A stretch of 9,073 nucleotides of DNA from Amylibacter sp. (GTDB lineage Bacteria; Pseudomonadota; Alphaproteobacteria; Rhodobacterales; Rhodobacteraceae): NCBI GenBank assembly GCA_027083485.1, contig JALWOO010000051.1:1-9073 (forward strand). The letters run 5' to 3'. The notes beneath the pieces are model-generated. The model was given only the letters and a program-made list of their open reading frames with translations. It was not told the origin of the DNA and did not search any database. The position numbers were made by a program, and so were the translations under genes. This document shows positions 1-7,323 of this stretch, in pieces. The first letter of the stretch is position 1, and the number at the start of each line of letters is the position of its first letter.

Positions 1-1
1 T

Positions 2-841
2 GATTGGTCCGGCCAGCTGATCAATACCAAGATCATGGGCGCTGTGCTGGAGGAGGCCGGTTATAACGTGGAATACGTTCAGGCTGATTACATCGCACAA
101 TTTGCCGGCCTGAAAACCGGTGATCTGGATCTGGCCATGGAAATCTGGGCGACCACCGGCCAAGAGGCGTTGGATGAAGCCACAGCCACAGGCAAGGTGG
201 AAAATGTTGGTGAAACCGGCCTGCAAGCGATCGAGGAATGGTGGTATCCGCTCTATATGAAAGAGCGCTGTCCGGGATTGCCGGACTGGAAGGCGCTCAA
301 GGCCTGTGCGTCGGAATTTGCCACGGCGGAAACTGCGCCAAAGGGGCGTTACGTTTCCGGTCCTGTGACCTGGGGCGGCTTTGACGAAGAGCGGGTGGAT
401 GCGCTGGACCTGAATTTCGAAGTGGTGCATGCGGGAACCGATGCGGCATTGTTTGCGGAGTTGGAATCAGCCTATCAGCGTCAGGCCCCGATTGTGTTGT
501 GGGTTTATGTGCCACATTGGGCACCGGCGAAATATGAGGGTGAATTTGTCGAATTTCCCCCATACACGCCGGAATGCTATACCGATCCATCCTGGGGGGT
601 GAACCCTGACAAAGCCTATGATTGCGGCAAGCCAAGGGGGCCAATCTGGAAGGCTGCCTGGTCCGGACTTAAGGACAAATGGCCCGGGGCTTATAAGGTG
701 ATCAAGAATTATAAGCTGAACAATGCGGAAATGTCCGCCATGGTCGGGGACGTGGATCTTGACGGGAAATCCGTAGAGGACACGGTGAATGCCTGGATGG
801 ATTCCAACGAATCCCGCTGGAAGAGCTGGATTGCAAATTAA
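2..841 (+). CDS. Periplasmic substrate-binding protein of a glycine betaine/proline/TMAO-type ABC transporter (5' end outside window)
   Basis: The reading frame is open from the first bases, giving 279 visible residues that begin DWSGQLINTKIMGAVLEEAG, so the signal peptide and true start lie left of the window; the Met at 35 is internal. The fold family is OpuAC/ProX: the DWSGQL...GAVLEEAGY...GDLDLAMEIW stretch is typical of this class. The protein is very rich in Trp and Tyr (EEWWYPLY, VTWGGF, LWVYVPHW, YTDPSWG), as expected of the aromatic cage that binds quaternary-amine or similar onium head groups. Four cysteines fall in two near pairs (visible residues about 90/102 and 192/208) and could form disulfides in the periplasm. 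From memory the WWYPLYMKE and PHWAP stretches resemble the marine TMAO-binding protein TmoX, but I could not align them; betaine, choline or DMSP binding remain possible. It is the first visible gene of the transporter operon. The class is secure, the ligand is not. Confidence 0.9.
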   Translation, partial: DWSGQLINTKIMGAVLEEAGYNVEYVQADYIAQFAGLKTGDLDLAMEIWATTGQEALDEATATGKVENVGETGLQAIEEWWYPLYMKERCPGLPDWKALKACASEFATAETAPKGRYVSGPVTWGGFDEERVDALDLNFEVVHAGTDAALFAELESAYQRQAPIVLWVYVPHWAPAKYEGEFVEFPPYTPECYTDPSWGVNPDKAYDCGKPRGPIWKAAWSGLKDKWPGAYKVIKNYKLNNAEMSAMVGDVDLDGKSVEDTVNAWMDSNESRWKSWIAN

Positions 842-847
842 ACAGGC

Positions 848-869
848 GGGGCCGGAATTTTTCGGCCCC
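848..869 (+). promoter_or_regulatory. Intercistronic hairpin after the binding-protein gene
   Basis: GGGGCCGGA at 848-856 pairs with TTCGGCCCC at 861-869 (9 bp with one G-T pair) around a 4-nt ATTT loop, starting 6 nt after the binding-protein stop codon. No T-run follows, so it does not look like a standard intrinsic terminator. Hairpins in this position in binding-protein operons (for example after malE) protect the upstream mRNA from 3' exonucleases and raise the binding protein above the membrane subunits. That role is inferred here. Confidence 0.6.
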
Positions 870-886
870 ATCCAACAAGGGGCGGT

Positions 887-1921
887 ATGACAGGCATGAA
901 CAACACGGCAAAGCTTTCCTGCAAGGCACTGTGGAAAGTCTATGGTGGCAGCGACCACGCCCAAGGCCATATTTTCGGGGCGGAAATAGTGCCGCCATCG
1001 GATGATGTGCTGAAAAAATTCGGCATGATCGGGGCGGTTAAAAACGCTTTTCTTGACATTGGCGAGGGCGAGATTTTCGTCATCATGGGGCTGTCCGGTT
1101 CGGGGAAGTCAACATTGGTGCGATTGCTGGCAGGGCTGATCAAGCCCAGCTTTGGCGAGATTTATCTGGATGGCAAAGACCTGCTGAAGATGACCGAAAG
1201 CGAATTGATCGAAATGCGTCGGCACAAGATGGGTATGGTGTTTCAGCATTTCGCCCTGTTGCCGCATTTGACGGTGCTGGAAAACGTTGCCTTTCCGCTG
1301 ACCATTCAGGGCCAGAGCAAAGCCGATGCGGCGGATCGTGCCCGCGAAGTGGTTGATTTGGTCGGGCTGAATGGACGCGAGGCCTATTATCCGCGTGAGC
1401 TTTCCGGTGGGCAGCAGCAACGGGTGGGGATCGCCCGTTCGCTCGCGGGGGAGCCGGAGCTGTGGTTTCTGGACGAACCGTTTTCGGCATTGGACCCCTT
1501 GATCCGTCGGGAAATGCAGGATGAATTTCTGCGCCTGCAAGGTTTGTTAAAAAAGACAATTGTATTTATCACCCATGATTTTGACGAGGCGATCCGCTTG
1601 GCAGATCGCATTGCGATTATGAAAGACGGGGCCGTGATTCAGGTGGCCACGCCCGAGGAGCTGGTTTTAGAGCCGGCGACAGATTATGTGCGTGAATTTA
1701 CGCAGCATATTCCACGCGACAAGGTGTTGTCGGTCGGGGCCGTGATGCGCCACGGTTCCGGTTCCGGTCCGGGAATCCCTGTTGCCGCCAAAATTGCAGA
1801 TATAGCTGAACAAGTGATTAACGCGGCTGAACTCCAGAGCGTTATTGACGAAAACGGGGCTCCGGTAGGGGTGATTGATGCGACGACTGTGATTAACGTT
1901 TTGTTGGGAAAAGAGACCTAA
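887..1921 (+). CDS. ABC transporter ATP-binding protein, ProV/OpuAA type
   Basis: This 344-residue protein is the ATPase of the transporter and would act as a homodimer on the cytoplasmic face. It carries every NBD motif: Walker A GLSGSGKST at 68-76, Q-loop Gln120 (MVFQHFALLPH), signature LSGGQQQ at 172-178, Walker B LWFLDEP at 192-198, and switch His230 (ITHDFDEA). The GEIFVIMGLSGSGKS and FALLPHLTV stretches are characteristic of the ProV/OpuAA branch rather than generic ABC ATPases. The C-terminal tail, about residues 275-344, holds only one recognisable CBS-like half (ENGAPVGVIDATTVINVLL), whereas the longer ProV (about 400 aa) has a CBS pair, so osmotic sensing of the OpuA kind may be reduced. 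The ATG at 887 has an AAGGGG Shine-Dalgarno a few nt upstream; an ATG at 896 is too far from it. It lies 45 nt after the binding-protein gene and 1 nt before the permease gene. Confidence 0.95.
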   Translation: MTGMNNTAKLSCKALWKVYGGSDHAQGHIFGAEIVPPSDDVLKKFGMIGAVKNAFLDIGEGEIFVIMGLSGSGKSTLVRLLAGLIKPSFGEIYLDGKDLLKMTESELIEMRRHKMGMVFQHFALLPHLTVLENVAFPLTIQGQSKADAADRAREVVDLVGLNGREAYYPRELSGGQQQRVGIARSLAGEPELWFLDEPFSALDPLIRREMQDEFLRLQGLLKKTIVFITHDFDEAIRLADRIAIMKDGAVIQVATPEELVLEPATDYVREFTQHIPRDKVLSVGAVMRHGSGSGPGIPVAAKIADIAEQVINAAELQSVIDENGAPVGVIDATTVINVLLGKET

Positions 1922-1922
1922 C

Positions 1923-3917
1923 ATGACTCCGAATCGTGTCATATGGATCGGGGTTGCTCTCCTCACATGGTTGCTGGCGCAATTCGGCAAGGGCTGGGCT
2001 GAATCGGCGGGGCTATCCTGGGTGGCAGAATATCCGGATGCATGGGTGATCCCGTTAAAGGATACGGTCTCGGCTGCGATGAAATGGCTGGTGGAGGAGG
2101 CCAGTTTTGGCCTGTTCACCTTTACGGATGTGACCCGTGCCCTGTCCTGGCTGATCGAACAGCCCTATAAACTGGCCCGCGCTCTGCTGGCCGAGGGTTT
2201 TGTGCAGGGGCATGGCAGGCGCGCGGTGCAGCTGGTGCCACCGTTCAGCTGGCTTGCGGTGACTGCCGCGGTGGTGGCTTTGGGGCATTATGCGCGGGAC
2301 TGGATATTGGCAGCGATTGTGGGCACGGCGTTTTTGTATCTGGCTGTCTTTGGCCAATGGGAAAGCGCCATGGTGACGCTGGCATCGGTGGTGATTGCCG
2401 TGCCGATCGGCGTGGCGGGCGGGGTTTTGTTGGGTATCTGGGCTTATCGCCACCGACTGATTGACCGGATTCTGACGCCAGTGCTGGATCTGATGCAGAC
2501 GATTCCGATTTTCGCCTATCTGGTGCCGATCCTGTTCATGTTCGGCTTCGGGCCGGTTTCGGCGCTGGTGGCGACAGTAATCTATGCCATGCCGCCGATG
2601 GTGCGGATTACCACCATGGCCTTGAAGGCGGTAGATCCGGAGATCGTCGATTTCGGGGTGATGGCCGGGTGTACACAACGCCAAATGACCTGGAAAATTC
2701 TGGTTCCTGCGGCGCGGGCGAGCCTGATGGTCGGGGTCAATCAGGTGATTATGCTGTCGCTGAACATGGTGATTATTGCCTCCATGATCGGGGCCGGCGG
2801 GCTGGGTTTTGATGTGTTGTCCTCGCTGCGCCGCCTGAACATCGGCGGCGGCTTTGAAAGCGGTATTGCCATTGTCATTCTGGCCGTGGCGATTGACCGG
2901 CTTTCACAGGCGCTGGCGCAGCGGGCGACCACCTATCACAAGCCTTTGCAGGGCAGTTTTATCAAGCGCCATCCGCGAAGCATGATTGTGCTCGGGGTGC
3001 TGATCGGAACATTTTTGCTGGGCTTGTTGTTTCCCGCTTTGCAAAGCTACCCTGACGACATGACCCTGACCACCGGAAAATTCTGGAGCAACGGGGTCAA
3101 ATATCTGAACATCAATTTCTATGACCAGTTCGAAGCGGTAAAACTGTTCTTCCTGAATTTCTTTCTGTTGCCGACAAAACGTTTCTTTCTGGGGCTGCCG
3201 TGGATCTGGGCTGTGATGCTGGTCATGGCAATCGGCTGGCAGTTCGGGGGGCGCAAACTGGCATTGATGAATCTGCTGATGGCCCTGTTTATTGCCAGTG
3301 CAGGCATGTGGGAAAAGGCGATGATTACGGTTTACCTGTGCGGGGCCTCGGTGGTGATTGCCAGCATAATCGGCATCCCTTTCGGCGTGCTTGCGGCAGT
3401 CAATCAGCGTGCCGGAAAAATCATTGGTGTGGTGATTGATACGCTCCAAACCCTGCCGAGCTTTGTCTACTTAATTCCGGTGGTAATGCTGTTTCGGATC
3501 GGGGATTTTACGGCGATGGTGGCGATCGTGCTTTATGCGGTTGTACCGGCGGTGCGCTATACGGCGCATGGAATTCGCTCTGTTAACGCCGATTTGATCG
3601 AGGCCGGCGTGGTTTCCGGTTGTACCAAGCGCCAGTTATTGACCCGGATTCGCCTGCCGCTGGCCCTGCCGGAAATCCTGTTGGGGCTGAATCAAACCAT
3701 TATGCTGGCCCTGTCGATGCTGGTGATCACGGCGCTTGTGGGGACGCGGGATTTGGGGCAGGAAGTATATATCGCCCTGACCAAAGCAGACACGGGCCGG
3801 GGTCTGGTAGCGGGGTTTGCCATTGCATTCATAGCGATCATGGCCGACCGGATTATCCACGCCAGTGCCCGCAAAGCGCGTGTCCGCTATGGGATGGAGG
3901 CGACACATGACCGATAG
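1923..3917 (+). CDS. Fused double permease of the betaine/TMAO-type ABC transporter
   Basis: At 664 residues this is about twice the size of ProW, and it contains two complete ProW-like permease units in one chain. Unit one has an N-terminal hydrophobic helix (about 6-20), a spacer (WVIPLKDTVSAAMKWLVEE), then the transmembrane core from about 108 to 335 with its EAA coupling loop near 242-262 (AGCTQRQ, then VGVNQVIMLSLNMVIIASMIG). Unit two starts near 350, repeats the spacer type (NGVKYLN...), has its core from about 425 to 648, and its EAA loop near 559-580 (SGCTKRQ, then LLGLNQTIMLALSMLVITALVG). Both halves keep the loop that docks on the ATPase, so one polypeptide can replace the permease dimer and pair with two copies of the upstream ATPase. 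The ATG is 1 nt after the ATPase stop codon. The two halves are clearly diverged, so the fusion is not a recent copy. Confidence 0.95.
   Translation: MTPNRVIWIGVALLTWLLAQFGKGWAESAGLSWVAEYPDAWVIPLKDTVSAAMKWLVEEASFGLFTFTDVTRALSWLIEQPYKLARALLAEGFVQGHGRRAVQLVPPFSWLAVTAAVVALGHYARDWILAAIVGTAFLYLAVFGQWESAMVTLASVVIAVPIGVAGGVLLGIWAYRHRLIDRILTPVLDLMQTIPIFAYLVPILFMFGFGPVSALVATVIYAMPPMVRITTMALKAVDPEIVDFGVMAGCTQRQMTWKILVPAARASLMVGVNQVIMLSLNMVIIASMIGAGGLGFDVLSSLRRLNIGGGFESGIAIVILAVAIDRLSQALAQRATTYHKPLQGSFIKRHPRSMIVLGVLIGTFLLGLLFPALQSYPDDMTLTTGKFWSNGVKYLNINFYDQFEAVKLFFLNFFLLPTKRFFLGLPWIWAVMLVMAIGWQFGGRKLALMNLLMALFIASAGMWEKAMITVYLCGASVVIASIIGIPFGVLAAVNQRAGKIIGVVIDTLQTLPSFVYLIPVVMLFRIGDFTAMVAIVLYAVVPAVRYTAHGIRSVNADLIEAGVVSGCTKRQLLTRIRLPLALPEILLGLNQTIMLALSMLVITALVGTRDLGQEVYIALTKADTGRGLVAGFAIAFIAIMADRIIHASARKARVRYGMEATHDR
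3896..3900 (+). promoter_or_regulatory. Ribosome binding site that sets the phosphotransferase start
   Basis: GGAGG stands 6 nt before the ATG at 3907, inside the end of the permease gene. It favours 3907 over the upstream in-frame GTG at 3865 and ATG at 3889. Confidence 0.75.
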
Positions 3918-4782
3918 CCAGAGCCGATTGCGCTCTTTGCCGATCTGGCAAGGTGACATCACCGTGGCAGTTCTTGACGGGGGGCGCACCAATTTGAATT
4001 ATCTGGTGCAAGACGCCCGCGGCAAATTTGTGGTGCGTTTTGGCGACGATATTCCTGAACATCAGGTGATGCGATTTAACGAAGTTGCCGCCAGCCGTGC
4101 CGCCCATGAGGCCGGCATTTCACCGGCGCTTGTTTACACGGAACAAGGCCTTTCTGTGCTGGAATTTGTCGAAAGCAAAACGCTTGACGAGCCGGACGTG
4201 CAGCGGCCCGATATGCTGAAACGCATCATTCCGCTGATCAGGGACTGCCATCATGAAATCCCGAAGCATTACCGGGGGCCGGCGCTGATTTTCTGGGTCT
4301 TCCATGTGATCCGTGATTATGCGGCTACTTTGGCAGAGGGCAAAAGCGATTATGTGGCCAAACTGCCTGAATACCTGAATATATGCGCGTTTCTGGAACA
4401 GGCTGCCGGACCATTCGACATTGTTTTTGGCCATAATGATTTACTGGCGGCGAACTTTCTGGATGACGGCAAACGGTTGTGGCTGATTGATTGGGACTAT
4501 GCCGGTTTCAATTCACCCCTGTTTGATCTGGGGGGGCTGGCCTCCAATAATTCCCTGAATGAAACGCAAGAAGGCTTGATGCTTGATCTGTATTTCGATG
4601 GTGCGGTGGATGATGCGCTGTTGCATCGCTATCACGCAATGAAATGCGCGTCACTGTTGCGTGAAACCATGTGGAGCATGGTGTCTGAAATCACCTCGAC
4701 CCTTGATATCGACTATGCCGCCTACACGGCGGAAAACCTGTCCCGGTTTGAACGGGCCTATGAAACCTTTCGAAATAGCTGA
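3907..4782 (+). CDS. Choline/ethanolamine kinase-like (APH superfamily) phosphotransferase
   Basis: This 291-residue protein has the kinase-like fold of choline/ethanolamine kinases and aminoglycoside phosphotransferases. In order: a nucleotide-loop region LDGGRTNLNYLV (23-34); beta-3 FVVRF (41-45), with Arg in the place often held by Lys; the catalytic Brenner-type motif HNDLLAAN (176-183) with putative catalytic base Asp178 and Asn183; and the metal-binding LIDWDYAG (193-200) with Asp195, followed by FDLGG. HNDL plus IDWDYAG is the pattern seen in bacterial LicA/choline-kinase relatives. It should be cytoplasmic and move an ATP phosphate onto a hydroxyl of a small substrate; choline or a related amino-alcohol is the natural guess given the transporter upstream, but nothing here proves it. 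Its start overlaps the permease by 11 nt and its stop is 8 nt before the oxidoreductase, so it is co-translated with them. Antibiotic resistance is unlikely in this setting. Confidence 0.85.
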   Translation: MTDSQSRLRSLPIWQGDITVAVLDGGRTNLNYLVQDARGKFVVRFGDDIPEHQVMRFNEVAASRAAHEAGISPALVYTEQGLSVLEFVESKTLDEPDVQRPDMLKRIIPLIRDCHHEIPKHYRGPALIFWVFHVIRDYAATLAEGKSDYVAKLPEYLNICAFLEQAAGPFDIVFGHNDLLAANFLDDGKRLWLIDWDYAGFNSPLFDLGGLASNNSLNETQEGLMLDLYFDGAVDDALLHRYHAMKCASLLRETMWSMVSEITSTLDIDYAAYTAENLSRFERAYETFRNS

Positions 4783-4790
4783 GAACCCTT

Positions 4791-7232
4791 ATGAAAAATC
4801 TCCCCTCCTCTGCCCGTGTTGTCATTATTGGCGGCGGCATCATTGGTTGCTCTACTGCCTATCACCTTGCGAAAATGGGCGTGGAATGTCTGTTGCTGGA
4901 ACGCAAGAAACTGACCTCGGGCACCACGTTTCACGCGGCCGGTCTGGTGGGGCAGTTGCGTTCCAACGCCAATATTACACAGCTCTTGGGCTATTCTGTG
5001 GATCTGTACAACAGCATCGAGGCCGAAACCGGCCTTGGAACCGGCTGGAAAATGAATGGCGGTTTGCGGCTGGCGTGTAATCAGGAACGCTGGACCGAGG
5101 TGAAACGGCAGGCCACAACCGCCCGTTCCTTTGGTCTGCAAATGGATCTGCTTACCCCGAAAGAGGCGCAGGATTTGTGGCCGTTGATGAATGTGGATGA
5201 TGTGGTCGGCGCGGCTTTTATGCCCACAGACGGGCAGGCGAATCCGTCCGATATTACCCAGGCTCTGGCCAAGGGGGCGCGGATGAACGGGGCGCAGATA
5301 TTCGAGGATTGCAAAGTCACCGATATCGAAATCGACAAAGGCGTAATCAAGGCGGTCGTCACCGATCTGGGGCGGGTGGAATGTGGGCAGGTCGTCCTGT
5401 GCGCCGGCCAGTGGAGCCGTAATTTTGCCGCGCGATTCGGGGTGAACGTGCCGCTGGTCAGTATGGAACATCAATATATGGTGACCGAAGCCATCGAGGG
5501 CATGCCGAAAAACCTGCCGACCTTGCGCGACCCGGACCGGTTGACCTATTACAAGGAAGAAGTCGGTGGTCTGGTGATGGGCGGCTATGAAAACAATCCC
5601 ATTCCATGGGCCGTAAACGGGGTGCCCAAGGATTTCCATTACACCCTGCTGGACAGCAATTTTGACCATTTCGAACCCTTGATGGAACTGGCGCTGGGCC
5701 GTGTGCCGGCGCTGGAAAACGCGGGGATCAAGACCCTGACCAACGGGCCGGAGAGCTTTACCCCCGATGGCAATTTCATCATCGGCGAAGCACCGGAATT
5801 GCGCAATTTCTTTGTCGGGGCCGGCTTTAACGCCTTTGGCATTGCGGCGGGCGGTGGTGCGGGCATGGCCTTGGCGGAATGGGTGAAAAACGGGGAGCCC
5901 CCCTTTGATCTGTGGTCTGCCGACATCCGTCGTTTTGGCCGTCCTCATTTCGATACCGATTGGGTGCGCACCCGCACGGTAGAAGCATACAGCAAGCATT
6001 ACACCATGGCCTGGCCATATGAAGAACATTCCAGCGGACGCCCTTGCCGGAAATCGCCGCTTTATGAAAGCTTGCTGTCGCAAGGCGCTTGCTTTGGCGA
6101 GAAACTTGGCTGGGAACGCCCCAACTGGTTCGCCGGTGCCGGTGAAACCGCAAAGGACGTGTACAGTTTTGGCCGCCAAAACTGGTTTGATGCGGTCGGG
6201 CGCGAACACAAGGCCTGCCGTGAAAAGGCCGTGCTGTTTGACCAGACCAGCTTTGCCAAGTTTGCCTTCAAAGGACCGGATGCGTTGGCGGCGCTGAACT
6301 GGATTTGCGCCAATGACGTGGACAAACCTGTGGGCAGCCTGACCTATACCCAAATGCTGAACGACAAGGGCGGTATTGAATGTGACCTGACCGTCGGGCG
6401 TGTGGGGGAGCAGGAATTCTACATCGTTACCGGCACCGGTTTTGCCACCCATGATTTCGACTGGATCAACCGCAATATTCCGGCAGGGATGAATTGTCAG
6501 CTTTTTGATATAACCTCCTCCAATGTGGTGCTGTCCCTGATGGGACCACGCGCGCGTGATATATTACAAAGCGTCACCCGTGATGATGTGAGCAACGCAA
6601 GCTTTCCCTTTGGCCGTATCAAAACAATCGGCATCGCCGGTTGCCCCGTGCAGGCACTGCGGGTGACCTATGTGGGCGAGCTGGGCTGGGAGCTGCACCT
6701 GCCTGTTGAATACGCCACAACAGTTTACAAAGCCCTAACAGAAGCCGGAAAACCGCATGGTCTGCAAAATGCAGGGTATCGCGCGATTGAATCCCTGCGT
6801 CTTGAAAAAGGTTATCGGGCCTGGGGATCGGACATTGGTCCGGACCATACGCCTCTGGAATCCGGCATGGCCTGGGCGGTAAAACTGAGGACAAATAAGG
6901 ATTTCAAGGGGCGGCAAGCGGTCGCAGATCAGCGCGACAACGGGGTTGCGAAAATGCTGGCCTGTTTCACGGTGGATGATCCCGATACGGTGCTTCTGGG
7001 GCGCGAAACCATCTATCGCAACGGCGCGCGCGTGGGTTGGCTTACTTCGGGCGGTTTTGGATATACAGTCGGTAAATCAATTGGTTATGGCTATGTGCGC
7101 CACAGAGATGGCGTCGATCGGTGCTTTGTCATGGACGGGGAATATGAACTCGAAGTTGCCACTGAACGCGTGCCCTGCACAGTCCATATGTCGCCCCTTT
7201 ATGATCCGAAAATGCAAAAGGTAAAATCTTGA
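4791..7232 (+). CDS. FAD-dependent oxidoreductase with GcvT domain, dimethylglycine/sarcosine dehydrogenase-like
   Basis: The length, 813 residues, matches the dimethylglycine/sarcosine dehydrogenase family. The N-terminal DAO half binds FAD: dinucleotide motif VIIGGGIIG (11-19), Glu37 ending the second strand, and GTTFHAAGLVGQLR (45-58), where His48 matches the histidine that carries FAD covalently in characterised relatives. GAGFNAFGIAAGGGAGMALAEW (343-364) closes the FAD domain, and a linker of the FAO_M type follows (about 373-430). The C-terminal half, about 435-700 plus a GcvT_C barrel to about 805, has DQTSFAKF, MLNDKGGIECDLTV (Asp532), VGELGWELHLP and ESLRLEKGYRAWGSDIG, all typical of tetrahydrofolate-binding aminomethyltransferase folds. 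The expected reaction is oxidation of an N-methyl amine with the methyl captured as 5,10-methylene-THF. It starts 8 nt after the kinase stop with only a weak GAGAA site, suggesting translational coupling. The precise substrate (dimethylglycine, sarcosine or another N-methyl compound) is not decided. Confidence 0.92.
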   Translation: MKNLPSSARVVIIGGGIIGCSTAYHLAKMGVECLLLERKKLTSGTTFHAAGLVGQLRSNANITQLLGYSVDLYNSIEAETGLGTGWKMNGGLRLACNQERWTEVKRQATTARSFGLQMDLLTPKEAQDLWPLMNVDDVVGAAFMPTDGQANPSDITQALAKGARMNGAQIFEDCKVTDIEIDKGVIKAVVTDLGRVECGQVVLCAGQWSRNFAARFGVNVPLVSMEHQYMVTEAIEGMPKNLPTLRDPDRLTYYKEEVGGLVMGGYENNPIPWAVNGVPKDFHYTLLDSNFDHFEPLMELALGRVPALENAGIKTLTNGPESFTPDGNFIIGEAPELRNFFVGAGFNAFGIAAGGGAGMALAEWVKNGEPPFDLWSADIRRFGRPHFDTDWVRTRTVEAYSKHYTMAWPYEEHSSGRPCRKSPLYESLLSQGACFGEKLGWERPNWFAGAGETAKDVYSFGRQNWFDAVGREHKACREKAVLFDQTSFAKFAFKGPDALAALNWICANDVDKPVGSLTYTQMLNDKGGIECDLTVGRVGEQEFYIVTGTGFATHDFDWINRNIPAGMNCQLFDITSSNVVLSLMGPRARDILQSVTRDDVSNASFPFGRIKTIGIAGCPVQALRVTYVGELGWELHLPVEYATTVYKALTEAGKPHGLQNAGYRAIESLRLEKGYRAWGSDIGPDHTPLESGMAWAVKLRTNKDFKGRQAVADQRDNGVAKMLACFTVDDPDTVLLGRETIYRNGARVGWLTSGGFGYTVGKSIGYGYVRHRDGVDRCFVMDGEYELEVATERVPCTVHMSPLYDPKMQKVKS

Positions 7233-7243
7233 CCCTCTTGCAC

Positions 7244-7257
7244 TTGAGATAAATCAA
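7244..7257. promoter_or_regulatory. FNR/FnrL/Anr-type operator upstream of the dsrC-like gene
   Basis: TTGAGATAAATCAA matches the 14-nt FNR-family consensus TTGAT-N4-ATCAA at 9 of the 10 defined bases (G for T at position 5). It begins 12 nt after the oxidoreductase stop and its centre, 7250.5, is about 73 nt before the ATG at 7324. For a class II activated promoter the start site would fall near 7292, with a weak -10 such as TTAACT at 7281-7286. Regulation by oxygen, or by nitric oxide through a Dnr-like protein, is inferred. Confidence 0.6.
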
Positions 7258-7272
7258 GGACAGGTTGCCCCC

Positions 7273-7296
7273 GTTGCCGGTTAACTGACCGGCAAC
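7273..7296 (+). terminator. Perfect 9-bp hairpin between the oxidoreductase and dsrC-like genes
   Basis: GTTGCCGGT (7273-7281) pairs exactly with ACCGGCAAC (7288-7296) around a TAACTG loop. It is the only strong stem after the long operon, so it may end that transcript, but only TTAAAAC follows and no T-run, making it a poor intrinsic terminator. It could equally lie in the 5' leader of the dsrC-like mRNA or mark an mRNA 3' end by blocking exonucleases. Confidence 0.45.
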
Positions 7297-7323
7297 TTAA
7301 AACACTCAGGGGGTATTAGCCAA

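Noticed and set aside
2055..2684. 209-residue minus-strand open frame opposite the permease
   Set aside because: His/Arg/Gln-rich composition without a motif; it mirrors the codon pattern of the real gene.
3865..3906. Longer start (GTG 3865 or ATG 3889) for the phosphotransferase
   Set aside because: It would overlap the permease further and lacks a ribosome binding site, while GGAGG stands 6 nt before ATG 3907. The extra residues (MPAKRVSAMGWRRH) do not resemble the family's N-terminus.
4758..6452. 564-residue open frame on the minus strand opposite the oxidoreductase gene
   Set aside because: It lies antisense to a well-supported dehydrogenase gene, shows no recognisable domain, is rich in His, Arg, Gly and Gln as expected of a GC-skewed shadow frame, and has no plausible ribosome binding site.
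7229..7257. Sigma-70 promoter with TTGACC (7229-7234) as its -35
   Set aside because: At 16-17 nt spacing the -10 would be AAATCA or AATCAA, a poor match; the FNR-type box explains the same bases better.
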